61,506 nucleotides of DNA, taken from Methylobacterium symbioticum (GTDB lineage Bacteria; Pseudomonadota; Alphaproteobacteria; Rhizobiales; Beijerinckiaceae). A model generated the notes under the pieces. That model saw only the letters and a program-made list of their open reading frames with translations, made no database searches and was not told where the DNA came from. Where the stretch lies: contig NZ_CABFPH010000027.1 in NCBI RefSeq assembly GCF_902141845.1, positions 1 to 61,506 on the forward strand, written 5' to 3'. A program made the position numbers and the translations under genes. Shown here piece after piece: positions 27,994 to 39,810 of this stretch; position 1 is the first letter of the stretch; each line of letters starts with the position of its first letter.

Positions 27994-29211
27994 ATGATTG
28001 CGGGGACGCATCCCTTGACCGGATTCCGCTCCGAGGCCGCGCCGCTCGCCGGCGCCTGCGTGCTCCAGATCATCCCCGAACTCGAGGCGGGCGGGGCCGA
28101 GCGCACCGCCGTCGACGTGGCCGAGGGCCTCGCCGCGGCGGGCGCCCGCGCGCTCGTCGCCACCGAGGGTGGGCGGTTGGTGGGCGAGCTCCAGGCCAAG
28201 GGCGGAAGCTGGGTCCCCTTCCCGGCGGCCTCGAAGAACCCGCTCGCCATGGCGCTCAATGTCGGCCGCCTTGCGCGCTTGTGCCGCCGTGAGGGCGTGC
28301 AGATCATCCACGCCCGGTCGCGCGCGCCGGCCTGGGTGGCGCTCGGCGCCGCGCGCCGCCTGCGCCTGCCCTACGTCACGACCTATCACGGCAGCTATTC
28401 CGGCCGGACCGGGGTGAAGGTGCTCTACAACTCGGTCATGGCCCGCGGCGACGTGGTCATCGCCAACTCGCACTACACCGCCGACCTGATCCACCGCCTC
28501 CACGCCGAGCAGGCGGGCAACCGGGTCCAGGTGATCCATCGCGGCACCGACCTCGCCACGTTCAGTCCGGTCGCCGTGGGGCCGGCCCGCGTCGAGGCCC
28601 TGCGCCGGGCCTGGGGCGTCGCGCCCCACCAGCGCGTGGTGCTGCTGGCCGCCCGGCTCACCGCCTGGAAGGGCCACCGCGTGCTGATCGAGGCCGCGGC
28701 GCAGATGCGCGACCGCGGCATCGGCGACCTCGCGGTGATCCTTGCGGGCGATCCGCAGGGACGCAGCGCCTACGAGCGCGAGCTCGACGCCCTGATCGCC
28801 GCGCGCAGCCTCGGCGGCATCGTGCGCCGGGTCGGCCATTGCACGGACATGCCTGCGGCTTTCCGGGCGGCCTCCGTCGTGGCCGTGCCCTCGATCGAGC
28901 CGGAAGCCTTCGGCCGGTCGGCCGTGGAGGCGCAGGCGCTCGGCACTCCCGTCGTGGTCTCCGACCTCGGCGCTGTGCCCGAGACCGTGCTCAGCCCGCC
29001 CGACGTCGATCCCACCCAGCGCACCGGATGGCGCGTGCCGGCCGGCGACCCCACGGCGCTGGCGGGCGCGCTGGCGGAAGCCCTATCCCTCGGCGCCAGC
29101 GCGCGGGACGGGCTGGCCCGGCGCGCCCGGGCCCATGTGGAAGCGAACTTCTCGCTGGAGCGCATGGTCGGGGACACGCTCGGCGTCTACGCGCGGCTGC
29201 TCGGCCATTGA
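27994..29211 (+). CDS. Glycosyltransferase family 4 protein
   Basis: The 405-residue protein has a GT-B fold. The acceptor half has LQIIPELEAGGAERTAVDVA (about 24-43), a very typical start for lipopolysaccharide and capsule GT4 enzymes. The donor half has LLAARLTAWKGHRVLIEAA and EPEAFGRSAVEAQALGTPVV, with the E-x7-E glutamates. It probably transfers a sugar from a nucleotide donor onto lipopolysaccharide core or another surface glycan. The acceptor is not identifiable and the neighbours are not glycan genes. Confidence 0.87.
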   Translation: MIAGTHPLTGFRSEAAPLAGACVLQIIPELEAGGAERTAVDVAEGLAAAGARALVATEGGRLVGELQAKGGSWVPFPAASKNPLAMALNVGRLARLCRREGVQIIHARSRAPAWVALGAARRLRLPYVTTYHGSYSGRTGVKVLYNSVMARGDVVIANSHYTADLIHRLHAEQAGNRVQVIHRGTDLATFSPVAVGPARVEALRRAWGVAPHQRVVLLAARLTAWKGHRVLIEAAAQMRDRGIGDLAVILAGDPQGRSAYERELDALIAARSLGGIVRRVGHCTDMPAAFRAASVVAVPSIEPEAFGRSAVEAQALGTPVVVSDLGAVPETVLSPPDVDPTQRTGWRVPAGDPTALAGALAEALSLGASARDGLARRARAHVEANFSLERMVGDTLGVYARLLGH

Positions 29212-29460
29212 GAGGCCGCTCGGAGGCTGCTGCAGCGACGGATCTTGCAGGATGGCCCGCGCGTTCTCACATCCGCATTCTCGTATCGGAACGTGTCAAT
29301 CGGGGAACCATGTGCAAAGATTGCTTCCCCGCCATGCGGTGACAGGTTGACTCGCCGAACGCTTGAGCCAAGGTATTGTAATCCGGAGTATGGCCGGAGC
29401 GGTCGGCGGTCGGGGCATCTCCGGATGGGTGTCCCTTGATCGCCGTTTCGTCGTTGGACC

Positions 29461-29477
29461 AGGAGATAGCAGCCATT
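29461..29477 (+). promoter_or_regulatory. infC: Ribosome-binding site and AUU start of infC
   Basis: AGGAG (29461-29465) is followed by nine bases and then ATT (29475-29477). No ATG, GTG or TTG lies at a proper distance from this site in the reading frame. The codons after ATT encode RRPMRA, the conserved N-terminus of alphaproteobacterial IF3. In Escherichia coli the same rare AUU start lets IF3 repress its own mRNA. Confidence 0.8.
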
Positions 29478-30017
29478 CGTAGACCTATGAGAGCCATGCC
29501 GGCCCCGCAGAAGGACGGGCCGCGCGCCAACCGGGACATTCGCGGTGTCCGCGATGTGCAGCTCATCGACGCGGACGGGCAGAACCGCGGCGTGGTCCCG
29601 TTCTTCGACGCCCTTCAGATGGCGGAGGAGGCCGGACTCGACCTTGTCGAGATCGCGCCGAACTCGGCGCCGCCGGTCTGCAAGCTGTTGGATTACGGCC
29701 GCTTCCGGTTCAACGAGCAGAAGAAGCAGAACGAGGCGCGCAAGCGCCAGAAGACGGTCGAGGTCAAGGAGATCAAGCTCCGCCCCGGCATCGACAAGCA
29801 CGACTACGACGTCAAGATGAAGTCCGTGCAGCGCTTCTTCGAGGAGGGCGACAAGGTCAAGGTGACCCTGCGCTTCCGCGGCCGCGAGATGGCCCACCAG
29901 GATATCGGACTGCGCCTTCTCGAGCGCGTGAAGTCCGAGACCGCCGAGATCGCCAAGGTCGAGAGCGAGCCGATGCTCGAAGGCCGGCAGATGATCATGA
30001 TCCTGGCGCCGCGCTGA
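29475..30017 (+). CDS. infC: Translation initiation factor IF-3
   Basis: IF3 binds the 30S subunit, blocks 50S joining and proofreads the start codon. Taking ATT at 29475 as start gives 180 residues, the length of the E. coli protein. The N-domain begins RRPMRA and contains [20 protein letters not shown] lysine-rich linker ([13 protein letters not shown]) leads to the C-domain with [20 protein letters not shown] and [12 protein letters not shown]. Database-style calls would likely start at a GTG upstream or the ATG at 29487 or 29496, but neither has a suitable ribosome-binding site. A terminator follows at 30047. rpmI-rplT are 16 kb away rather than downstream. Confidence 0.96.
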   Translation: MRRPMRAMPAPQKDGPRANRDIRGVRDVQLIDADGQNRGVVPFFDALQMAEEAGLDLVEIAPNSAPPVCKLLDYGRFRFNEQKKQNEARKRQKTVEVKEIKLRPGIDKHDYDVKMKSVQRFFEEGDKVKVTLRFRGREMAHQDIGLRLLERVKSETAEIAKVESEPMLEGRQMIMILAPR

Positions 30018-30046
30018 TTCGGCGGGCTGACAGGTCGATCGCGTTC

Positions 30047-30078
30047 GCGCCGTCCCCACCGGGACGGCGCTTTCGTTT
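30047..30078 (+). terminator. Terminator of infC
   Basis: A perfect ten-pair stem (GCGCCGTCCC with GGGACGGCGC, loop of four) is followed by TTTCGTTT. It lies 30 bases after the infC stop. Confidence 0.88.
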
Positions 30079-30105
30079 GGGCCGCGCCCCGCTTATCTGA
30101 GGCTC

Positions 30106-30885
30106 ATGGCCCTCGCTCCCGAAGAGATCGAACGCTATGCCCGCCATCTCGTGCTGCGCGAGGTGGGCGGCCCTGGACAGGCGAAGCTCAAGGCGGCCCG
30201 GGTCCTCGTGATCGGGGCCGGCGGGCTCGGAGCGCCGCTGATCCAGTACCTCGCCGCCGCCGGCATCGGGACGCTCGGCGTTGTCGACGACGATACGGTC
30301 TCGCTCTCGAACCTGCAGCGTCAGGTCATCCACGGCACGCCCGATCTCGGCCGGCCGAAGGTGGAGAGCGCCGCCGACGCCGTGGCCCGGCTCAACCCGC
30401 ATGTCCGGTTCGTGGCGCATGCCGAGCGCATCACCGCCGAGACGGCCGCCTCCCTCGCCGCGCAATACGATGTCGTCGCCGACGGCTCGGACAATTTCGC
30501 GACGCGCTACGCCGTGTCTGATGCCTGTTTCCACGCCGGGCGCCCGCTGGTGACCGCCGCGCTCGGCCAGTTCGACGGCTCGCTGACGACGATCCGCGCG
30601 CACGAAACCGGCGCGGATGGCCGCCCGAACCCGACCTATCGCTGCCTCTTCCCGAACCCGCCGCCGCCCGGCAGCGTGCCGCCCTGCGCCGAGGCCGGGG
30701 TGCTCGGGGCGCTGGCCGGCGTCATGGGCTCTCTGATGGCGATGGAGGTGATCCGTGCGGTCGCCGGATTCGGCGAGCCGCTGGTCGGGCGGCTGCTGAT
30801 GGTCGATGCCCGCTCCATGCGCTTCGAGACGCTGCATTATGCCTGGGACGAGGCGAATCCGCTGAGCGGCAGCGCCGCCGCCTGA
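30106..30885 (+). CDS. ThiF/MoeB/HesA family adenylyltransferase
   Basis: This E1-like enzyme activates the C-terminal glycine of a ubiquitin-like sulfur carrier (MoaD or ThiS) by adenylation. The 259 residues contain the nucleotide loop GAGGLG (37-42), NLQRQVIHGTPDLGRPKVES (69-88), the acidic ADGSDNFATRY (125-135), and PPCAEAGVLGALAGVMGSL. In E. coli MoeB, two CxxC pairs bind zinc. Here the first pair is reduced to one cysteine (TYRC, C180) and the C-terminal pair is absent, so the enzyme probably lacks zinc. Whether it serves molybdopterin or thiamine synthesis cannot be decided from the neighbours. Confidence 0.88.
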   Translation: MALAPEEIERYARHLVLREVGGPGQAKLKAARVLVIGAGGLGAPLIQYLAAAGIGTLGVVDDDTVSLSNLQRQVIHGTPDLGRPKVESAADAVARLNPHVRFVAHAERITAETAASLAAQYDVVADGSDNFATRYAVSDACFHAGRPLVTAALGQFDGSLTTIRAHETGADGRPNPTYRCLFPNPPPPGSVPPCAEAGVLGALAGVMGSLMAMEVIRAVAGFGEPLVGRLLMVDARSMRFETLHYAWDEANPLSGSAAA

Positions 30886-30889
30886 CAGG

Positions 30890-32740
30890 TCAGGGCGCGT
30901 AGGCGCGCGCCGTGCCGGGCAGGATCAGGCCCGGTACACCCTGGAACGCGGTCGGCGCGGCGCTACCCGTCGGAAGCTCCGGCTCCGCCTCGCCGGGCCG
31001 TACGGCCCGGACCTCCACCGCATCCCAGGGGCCGGCGAGATCGAAGAGCGGGCCGGGGCGTCCCGAATCCGTTCGGGGATGCACCTCCGCCCGGGCCCGG
31101 AAGCTGTGATCGCGCAAGGAAACGTAGCCGCGCAGGTTCGCGCTGAGCGCTGAGGCCTGCAGATTGCCTTCGGCGATCTCGCCGATCCCGTCGGCGAAGC
31201 GCAGGCTGAGGCTCGCCCGCTCGAAGGGCGTGCGGCCGTTGCGCCGCGCGAGCGCGCCCGCCGCGACGCCGCCGTGCCGTTGGATCACGTCCGCGAGGTC
31301 GAGGCCGACGATCGCGCCGCGGTCGATGCTGAGCACGGCGCGGCCCGCGGTCCGGGCGGCCAAATCGGCGAGGTCGCGGCCGCGCCCCTCGAGAGAGAAG
31401 CTGCCCTGGCTCGGGCCGAGCACCCAGCGCGCCGCACCGAGATCGATGAGCAGGCCGCCGAGATCGACCTGATCCAGCCCGCCCTGCGCCTTCACCTCGG
31501 TCTCGGTCCCGTTGATCCCGGCGCTGGTCAGCGTCGCCCGTCCCTTCACGGTGCCGCCCTGGATCGCGGCGCGGTTGAGGGCGATCTCGACGGCGCCATC
31601 GCGCACCAGCAGGCTCGCCGCCATGTCCTCCAGAGCGACCGGGCCGATCCGCGCGGCGGCGGCCGAGAGGCGCAGGTCGAGGTCGCCCCCGGTGAAGGGC
31701 TGGAGTGCCAGGGCCGGGGCCTGCCGCTCCTCGCCGTCGAGGCCGAGCACGCGAACGAGCTGACCGAGGAGCGGGGCGAGGTTCAGGCTGTCGGCGGCGA
31801 GCGTTGCCTGGACGGAGGCCCGCGGCGTCGCCAGGCTCGCCTGAGCGGCGCCGTCGAGAACGTTCTGGCCCAGGCGGACGCGCAGGCGCGGCAGCATCAG
31901 CGCCGCGCCCTCCGCCGTGAAGCTTCCCTCCAGGGCGAAGGTCTCCGCGAGGGGCGCCAGCGCGGCGTCGCGCCCGATCCAGGCGAGCGTCTGCGGGAGG
32001 GAGCGGGTCTCGAGCCTGCCCGTGCCCTCAAGCGCCAGCCCACGCGACGGCTCGGCCGCGCGGCGCGCATCGCCCTCGGCGCTGAGGCTGCCGCCGGGCC
32101 AGGTCAGGCTCGCCGTGAAGGGCGAAGCGGTGCCCTCGGCAAGCGCCGCCGGACGCAGGTCCGTGAGGCTCGCCCGCGCCCGCTGCCCGCGCCAGACGAA
32201 GGTCGCGGTGCCGTCGAGGGTGCCGCCCCAGGCGGGCCAATCGAGATCGAGGTCGAGGTCCTGGATCTCGGGCTCCGTCTGGCCGAGCCCGATCAGCACG
32301 GCGTCCTTCAAGACCAGGCGGTGCGGGCGCAAGAACCAGCCGGACCGCATCTGTCCGGAGACGCGGCGCAGGAGGCCGGCCCAGCGGGCGTCCTCGGATA
32401 GGGGGAGGCGCGCGCCGTCGAGAGTCAGGCTGCCGATCCCGATCCGGCCGGTAACCAGGCTGAAAGGATCGAGCACGATGGTGAGGCGGCCGCCCTCGGC
32501 GAGGGTCGCGGCGTCGGCCTGGTCCGTGATACGTGTGCGGGCGAAGTCGAGGCGCGGCAGCGGCAGCAGGCGCAGGGTCGCCGGACCTTCGGCGCCGAGC
32601 GACAGGCCGTAGGCGCCGAGTTGCCGGCCGACGAGGCGCGCGGCCTCCTCCGTCCCGATGGTCCAGGGAAGAGCAGCCGAGATGCCCGCGACCGTGAAGG
32701 TTGCAAGGCCGAGGGCGAGGGACAGGCGGCGCGGCGACAT
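30890..32740 (-). CDS. AsmA family protein
   Basis: From the ATG at 32740 the protein has 616 residues. It has one N-terminal membrane helix, LSLALGLATFTVAGISAALP (about 6-25). A long beta-rich periplasmic body follows, typical of AsmA, with the C-terminal AsmA_2-like section (LDQVDLGGLLIDLG, GSFSLEGRGRDLADLAART, LRFADGIGEIAEGNLQASAL). AsmA proteins are large hydrophobic-groove proteins linked to phospholipid transport to the outer membrane. The open frame extends 62 codons further upstream, but MSPRRLSLALG gives a normal anchor. It converges on the MoeB-like gene with only four bases between stops. Confidence 0.85.
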   Translation of the reverse strand: MSPRRLSLALGLATFTVAGISAALPWTIGTEEAARLVGRQLGAYGLSLGAEGPATLRLLPLPRLDFARTRITDQADAATLAEGGRLTIVLDPFSLVTGRIGIGSLTLDGARLPLSEDARWAGLLRRVSGQMRSGWFLRPHRLVLKDAVLIGLGQTEPEIQDLDLDLDWPAWGGTLDGTATFVWRGQRARASLTDLRPAALAEGTASPFTASLTWPGGSLSAEGDARRAAEPSRGLALEGTGRLETRSLPQTLAWIGRDAALAPLAETFALEGSFTAEGAALMLPRLRVRLGQNVLDGAAQASLATPRASVQATLAADSLNLAPLLGQLVRVLGLDGEERQAPALALQPFTGGDLDLRLSAAAARIGPVALEDMAASLLVRDGAVEIALNRAAIQGGTVKGRATLTSAGINGTETEVKAQGGLDQVDLGGLLIDLGAARWVLGPSQGSFSLEGRGRDLADLAARTAGRAVLSIDRGAIVGLDLADVIQRHGGVAAGALARRNGRTPFERASLSLRFADGIGEIAEGNLQASALSANLRGYVSLRDHSFRARAEVHPRTDSGRPGPLFDLAGPWDAVEVRAVRPGEAEPELPTGSAAPTAFQGVPGLILPGTARAYAP

Positions 32741-33005
32741 CGCACTCCGGGCGCAGGAACGGGCTCGGTCCAGCAGGCGCCGGGCCGCGAGCGCGGAGGT
32801 TTCAGGCGCCCCCGTGCCGTCACGCTTCACGCACTCGCCCGCTCGCCATAGCGGGTTCGGTGCGATTTGTCTGCCCGGGACGCGGATCCCCGCAACTTCG
32901 CTGTGATTCCATCCGCTGCACCGCACTGGACCCGGATGGCGGAATCAGGGACAGGATAGCGGCTTTGATGCGCCGCACGATGACAGACCCGGGAAGGACG
33001 GCCTG

Positions 33006-33737
33006 ATGAAGAAGGTGTTTTCGGATCCGACCAGTGCCCTGGCGGGGCTGTTGCGCGACGACATGACGATCATGTGCGGCGGCTTTGGATTGTGCGGCAT
33101 TCCCGACGAGCTGATCGAGGCGGTGAAGGCCTCCGGCGTGAAGGGGCTGACCGTCGTCTCGAACAATGCCGGCGTCGACGGCGTGGGCCTCGGCAAGCTT
33201 CTGGAGACTCGTCAGGTCAGGAAGATGATCTCGTCCTATGTCGGCGAGAACAAGGAGTTCGCCCGGCAGTTCCTCGCCGGCGAGCTCGAGATCGAGTTCA
33301 ACCCGCAGGGGACGCTGGCCGAGCGCATCCGGGCGGGCGGCGCCGGCATCCCGGCCTTCTTCACCAAGACCGGCGTCGGCACAAAGGTCGCCGAGGGCAA
33401 GGAGGTGCGCGAATTCGACGGTGAGGACTACGTGATGGAGCGCGGCCTCTTCGCCGACCTCGCGCTGGTCCACGCCTACCAGGGCGACACGGAAGGCAAC
33501 CTCGCCTACCGGCTCACCGCGCGCAACTTCAACCCGATGATGGCGACCGCAGCCAAGGTCACGGTCGCTCAGGTCGAGCACCTCGTCCAGCCCGGCGAGA
33601 TCGATGCGGCCAACATCCACACACCCGGCATCTACGTGAAGCGCATCGTGCACGTGCCGATCCGCGAGAAGCGCATCGAGCAGCGCACCACGCGCAAGCG
33701 CGCCGAGGGCGCGGCGGCCGGCGGCGGCCAGATCTGA
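33006..33737 (+). CDS. scoA: 3-oxoacid CoA-transferase subunit A
   Basis: This is the alpha subunit of succinyl-CoA:3-oxoacid CoA-transferase (SCOT), which moves CoA from succinyl-CoA to acetoacetate or a related 3-oxoacid. It has 243 residues. The N-terminus has [20 protein letters not shown], the glycine-rich CoA-binding signature, and [19 protein letters not shown] lies near residue 105-123. The C-terminus is basic and disordered. The beta-subunit gene follows after 28 bases. Related atoDA or pcaIJ enzymes are possible, but the length and sequence favour the ScoAB type. Confidence 0.92.
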   Translation: MKKVFSDPTSALAGLLRDDMTIMCGGFGLCGIPDELIEAVKASGVKGLTVVSNNAGVDGVGLGKLLETRQVRKMISSYVGENKEFARQFLAGELEIEFNPQGTLAERIRAGGAGIPAFFTKTGVGTKVAEGKEVREFDGEDYVMERGLFADLALVHAYQGDTEGNLAYRLTARNFNPMMATAAKVTVAQVEHLVQPGEIDAANIHTPGIYVKRIVHVPIREKRIEQRTTRKRAEGAAAGGGQI

Positions 33738-33765
33738 AGCCATCAAGGACAAGGGAGAGACATCC

Positions 33766-34428
33766 ATGGCCTGGACCCGCGAGCAGATGGCAGCGCGCGC
33801 CGCGCGTGAGCTGGAGGACGGCTTCTACGTGAATCTCGGCATTGGCATCCCGACGCTGGTGTCGAACTACATCCCCGACGGCATGTCGGTTCAGCTCCAG
33901 TCCGAGAACGGGATGCTCGGCATGGGCCCCTTTCCATTCGAGGGTGAGGAGGACCCGGACCTGATCAATGCCGGCAAGCAGACGATCACGGCGCTGCCGA
34001 CCACGAGCTATTTCTCGTCGGCCGATTCGTTCGCGATGATCCGCGGCGGGCACATCAACCTGTCGATCCTCGGTGCCATGCAGGTGGCCGAGAACGGCGA
34101 CCTCGCCAACTGGATGATCCCCGGCAAGATGGTGAAGGGCATGGGCGGCGCCATGGACCTCGTGGCGGGCGTCAAGCGCGTCGTGGTGGTGATGGAGCAC
34201 GTCGCCAAGAACAAGGACGGCTCGGAGAGCGCCAAGCTCCTGAAGGCCTGCGACCTGCCGCTCACCGGCACCCATGTGGTCGACATGGTGATCACCGATC
34301 TCGGCGTCTTCACCATCGACAAGAAGGGCGACGGCGGCATGACGCTGATCGAGCTCGCCGACGGCGTGACCGAGGAGGAGGTCCGCGCCAAGACCGAGGC
34401 CGCCTACACGGTGGCGCTCGCCGCCTGA
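33766..34428 (+). CDS. scoB: 3-oxoacid CoA-transferase subunit B
   Basis: The product has 220 residues. The catalytic glutamate, which forms the glutamyl-CoA thioester, is E47 in [18 protein letters not shown] at 25-32 and [14 protein letters not shown] are further family motifs. It forms the active enzyme with ScoA, encoded immediately upstream. The pair links ketone body or polyhydroxybutyrate-derived acetoacetate to acetyl-CoA metabolism. It is convergent with acnA. Confidence 0.94.
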   Translation: MAWTREQMAARAARELEDGFYVNLGIGIPTLVSNYIPDGMSVQLQSENGMLGMGPFPFEGEEDPDLINAGKQTITALPTTSYFSSADSFAMIRGGHINLSILGAMQVAENGDLANWMIPGKMVKGMGGAMDLVAGVKRVVVVMEHVAKNKDGSESAKLLKACDLPLTGTHVVDMVITDLGVFTIDKKGDGGMTLIELADGVTEEEVRAKTEAAYTVALAA

Positions 34429-34437
34429 CCGTCCGGG

Positions 34438-34486
34438 ATTCCAAAGGGATCATCCCTTTGGCGGGGTGTCGGGGCAGAGCCCCGAC
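34438..34486. repeat. Interspersed double-hairpin repeat (copy 1)
   Basis: A ten-base palindrome CCAAAGGGAT-C-ATCCCTTTGG (34441-34461) is followed by GCGGGGTG and a second hairpin, TCGGGGC-AGA-GCCCCGA (34469-34485). The stretch at 34460-34476 recurs in inverted orientation, identical over 17 bases, at 39884-39900 between fabD and fabG, with similar CAAAGGGA palindromes beside it. It is a dispersed extragenic element. Confidence 0.8.
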
Positions 34487-34509
34487 TGCTTGCTTCCTGA
34501 AATGAAGAA

Positions 34510-34540
34510 CCCCGCGCCGGACGCCCGGCGCGGGGGTCTT
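34510..34540. terminator. Hairpin between convergent scoB and acnA
   Basis: An 11-pair perfect stem (CCCCGCGCCGG with CCGGCGCGGGG, loop of four) is followed on the plus strand by a T-rich GTCTTCGTTT. On the minus strand it is followed by GTTCTTCATT. It can serve both genes as a bidirectional terminator. Confidence 0.75.
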
Positions 34541-34584
34541 CGTTTGGATGATAGCCGGGCGGCGGGAGCCGCCCGGCCGAAGCG

Positions 34585-37284
<2,700 letters not shown>

Positions 37285-37548
37285 GGCTTTCTGTTTCCTC
37301 GCTGGCGATTGTCGAACACGCGCAGGCATTTCCCGCGCCACGGATTCTGTGTTCGGCCGGTGCGCTCCGGGGAGCGCGCGCCGCCTCGGGTGTGCCCGAG
37401 CAGGAGGTGCGCGAGGGTCGAATTGGACGACCCGGACTCGCGCGGCGCAGCCTGGCGCCCGTATAGAACGTTTCGAATCTGGCCGCTACGGCCTCACCGG
37501 TAACACTCGGATGAGCCTGTCCGTCCGGAGGCGCGGTCGCCGCCTGAC

Positions 37549-37914
37549 TCAGTCACGGCGCTGCTCGCGGGCGGTGCTCGGCGGGGTCAGCGGCCGGCGC
37601 TCGCGCCGTCCGTGCTCGATATAGTGGATCAGCGGGTTCAGCCCGTCCGCCGCCACGTCGGGATTGGCCGCGAGATAGGACGGGGCGTCGAAGTTCGGTC
37701 CCGGAGAGAGCCGGCCGGCGGCGCCGTATGCGAGGAAGTGATCGATCGGATCCCAACCGGCGGCGGGGGCCTCCGGATAGGTCCGGCAGTACCAGGCGGC
37801 GTCGAGGAGATCGGATTCCGCCAGGATGGCCCGATCGCGGATGCGGCGACGGCGCCTCTCGCCCCACGCAAGGGACCGCACGAGGCGGGACGCGACGCGC
37901 AGGAGCCGGGCCAT
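37549..37914 (-). CDS. Small protein with two YPDVAAAG-type repeats
   Basis: The ATG at 37914, with GGAGG about 12 bases upstream, gives 121 residues. Two copies of a roughly 33-residue unit are present: AAWYCRTYPEAPAAGWDPID then HFLAYGAAGR, and PSYLAANPDVAADGLNPLIH then YIEHGRRERRP. This unit is common in alphaproteobacteria as a module of large glycosyltransferase and surface-glycan proteins. Here it stands alone after a basic N-terminal helix. It is divergent from a polysaccharide-type ABC permease, which supports a cell-surface glycan role, but no activity can be assigned. Confidence 0.65.
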   Translation of the reverse strand: MARLLRVASRLVRSLAWGERRRRRIRDRAILAESDLLDAAWYCRTYPEAPAAGWDPIDHFLAYGAAGRLSPGPNFDAPSYLAANPDVAADGLNPLIHYIEHGRRERRPLTPPSTAREQRRD

Positions 37915-38098
37915 CGACGCGCAAAGCCTCCGATCGTGGCCCGTCCTGGCCGACCGCACCCTAGTGCCGGTCGCCCGGCCCGGCGGGACTTTGTGCACAG
38001 GGAACCGCGGGCGGCAAGATCGCGCGCCCCCGCCCGCGCATCCACAATCTTGGCGCGATTTGCGGGCAGGAGGCCTCTCGAAACCAGACGGACGCTCC

Positions 38099-38902
38099 AT
38101 GTACGGATCCGCGAGCCTTCCAACCTCCGCGCCCAAGCGGGGCCGGATGGATGCCTACCTGCACGTGCTGCACGCGCTGATCCTGCGCGACATGCGGACC
38201 CGCTTCGGCGGCTCGCACTGGGGCTACGCGGTCGTCGTGCTGTGGCCGGTGACGCACATCTTCCTGCTGGTGCTGATCTACACCTTTCGCCACGTCCCGG
38301 CTCCGATCGGCGAATCCCGCGCGATCTTCTTCGCCAGCGGGGCGGTGCCTGTGCTGTGCTACCAGTACATCTCCCGCGAGGTGATGAAGGCGGTGTCGCA
38401 GAACCGACCGCTGACCTACTATCCCCAGGTGAAGCTGGTCGACGTGATCTTCGCTCGGCTCCTGGTCGAGATCGTCACCGGGTTCCTGGGCCTTCTCACC
38501 GTCTTCTCGATCCTGATCGCGGCCGGGATCGATCCGCGCCCGGAAGATTCCTTCGTGGCGGTCTGCGGCTATCTCTGCGCGATCATGCTGGGACTGGGCA
38601 TCGGCACGATCAACGTGGCCATCTGCGCCTTCATCCCGGCCTGGCAGATCGGCTACATCCTGTTCAACATTCTGATGTATCTCTCGAGCGGCGTGATGTT
38701 CCTGCCGCACTTTCTGCCGGAGCAGATCTACGCGATCCTGAAATACAACCCGGCCGTCCAAATCGTCGAGTGGGTGCGGCTCGGCTACTATCCGCAGATG
38801 GGCGTTCAGGTGGACTACGCCTATACGGTTCTCTTTGCCCTGACGGCCTTCTCAATCGGGATGTTCCTCGAGAAGCACGTCGTCCGCAAGATGACCGGCT
38901 GA
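38099..38902 (+). CDS. ABC-2 type polysaccharide export permease
   Basis: From ATG 38099 the protein has 267 residues; an ATG at 38147 (MDAYLHVLHALILRDMRTRF) would be 16 shorter and is also plausible. The amphipathic start, LILRDMRTRFGGSHWGYAV, and about six membrane segments match the KpsM/Wzm class, for example VVVLWPVTHIFLLVLIYTF, LGLLTVFSILIAAGI and NILMYLSSGVMFLPHFLPEQ. EWVRLGYYPQ occurs before the last helix. These permeases export capsule or O-antigen chains with an ATPase partner (KpsT/Wzt). No ATPase gene is present in the window. Confidence 0.82.
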   Translation: MYGSASLPTSAPKRGRMDAYLHVLHALILRDMRTRFGGSHWGYAVVVLWPVTHIFLLVLIYTFRHVPAPIGESRAIFFASGAVPVLCYQYISREVMKAVSQNRPLTYYPQVKLVDVIFARLLVEIVTGFLGLLTVFSILIAAGIDPRPEDSFVAVCGYLCAIMLGLGIGTINVAICAFIPAWQIGYILFNILMYLSSGVMFLPHFLPEQIYAILKYNPAVQIVEWVRLGYYPQMGVQVDYAYTVLFALTAFSIGMFLEKHVVRKMTG

Positions 38903-39051
38903 GGTCTCGGCCTCAGGCGGCGCATCCGGCCTCCGCCCGGCTTCGCCGAGAGCGCTCCCCGTTCAGCGGAGGGCGTTCGGCGGCGCGATCGAACCCGTCT
39001 CGACAGCGACGGCCCCTCGCGACCGCCGCTGCCCAGCCCGGCGCGCCGGCC

Positions 39052-39789
39052 TCACACCATCGCCATGCCGCCGTTCACGTGCAGATTGTGGCCCGTGACA
39101 TAGGCCGCCTCGTCGGAGGCGAGGTAGACCACGGCGGCGCCGATCTCGGCGCCCGTGCCGAGCCGACCGGCAGGCACACGGCCGAGGATGCCGTCGCGCT
39201 GCTTCTCGTTCAGCACGTCGGTCATCGGCGAGGTAATGAAGCCGGGGCTGATGCAGTTCACGGTGACGTTGCGGGACGCCACCTCTGCGGCGAGCGCCTT
39301 GGTCAGGCCGACGAGGCCAGCCTTGGCGGCGGCGTAGTTGCCCTGGCCGGGATTGCCGGTGGTGCCGACCACCGAGCCGATATTGACGATGCGGCCCGCG
39401 CGGCGGCGCATCATGCCTTTCACCGCGGCGCGCGAGAGACGGAAGGCGGCGGTGAGGTTGACCGAGATCACCTGCTCCCATTCCTCATCCTTCATGCGCA
39501 GGAAGAGGTTGTCGCGGGTGATGCCGGCGTTGTTCACCAGGATGTCGAGCCCGCCGAGGGCCGCTTCCGCGGCTGGAACCAGCGCCTCGACCGATTCGGC
39601 ATCCGCGAGATTCGCCGGGACCACATGGGTGCGTTCGCCGAGCTCGCCCGCCAGCGCTTCCAGCGCCTCGGCGCGGGTGCCGGAGAGAGCGACGGTGGCG
39701 CCCTGGGCGTGGAGCGCCCGCGCGATGGCGCCGCCGAGGCCGCCCGTGGCGCCGGTGACGAGAGCCTTGCGGCCGCTGAGATCGAACAT
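39052..39789 (-). CDS. fabG: 3-oxoacyl-[acyl-carrier-protein] reductase
   Basis: FabG reduces 3-oxoacyl-ACP with NADPH in each fatty acid elongation round. From ATG 39789 it has 245 residues. The Rossmann motif TGATGGLG is at 12-19, NNAG at 86-89, and the catalytic Ser-Tyr-Lys at S139, Y152 and K156. The end, YVTGHNLHVNGGMAMV split at family positions, is typical. fabD lies upstream on the same strand, separated by a palindromic repeat. acpP, which often follows fabG, is not here; the next gene downstream is convergent. Confidence 0.95.
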   Translation of the reverse strand: MFDLSGRKALVTGATGGLGGAIARALHAQGATVALSGTRAEALEALAGELGERTHVVPANLADAESVEALVPAAEAALGGLDILVNNAGITRDNLFLRMKDEEWEQVISVNLTAAFRLSRAAVKGMMRRRAGRIVNIGSVVGTTGNPGQGNYAAAKAGLVGLTKALAAEVASRNVTVNCISPGFITSPMTDVLNEKQRDGILGRVPAGRLGTGAEIGAAVVYLASDEAAYVTGHNLHVNGGMAMV

Positions 39790-39810
39790 GCTGTCGTCCT
39801 GTGAAAGGCG

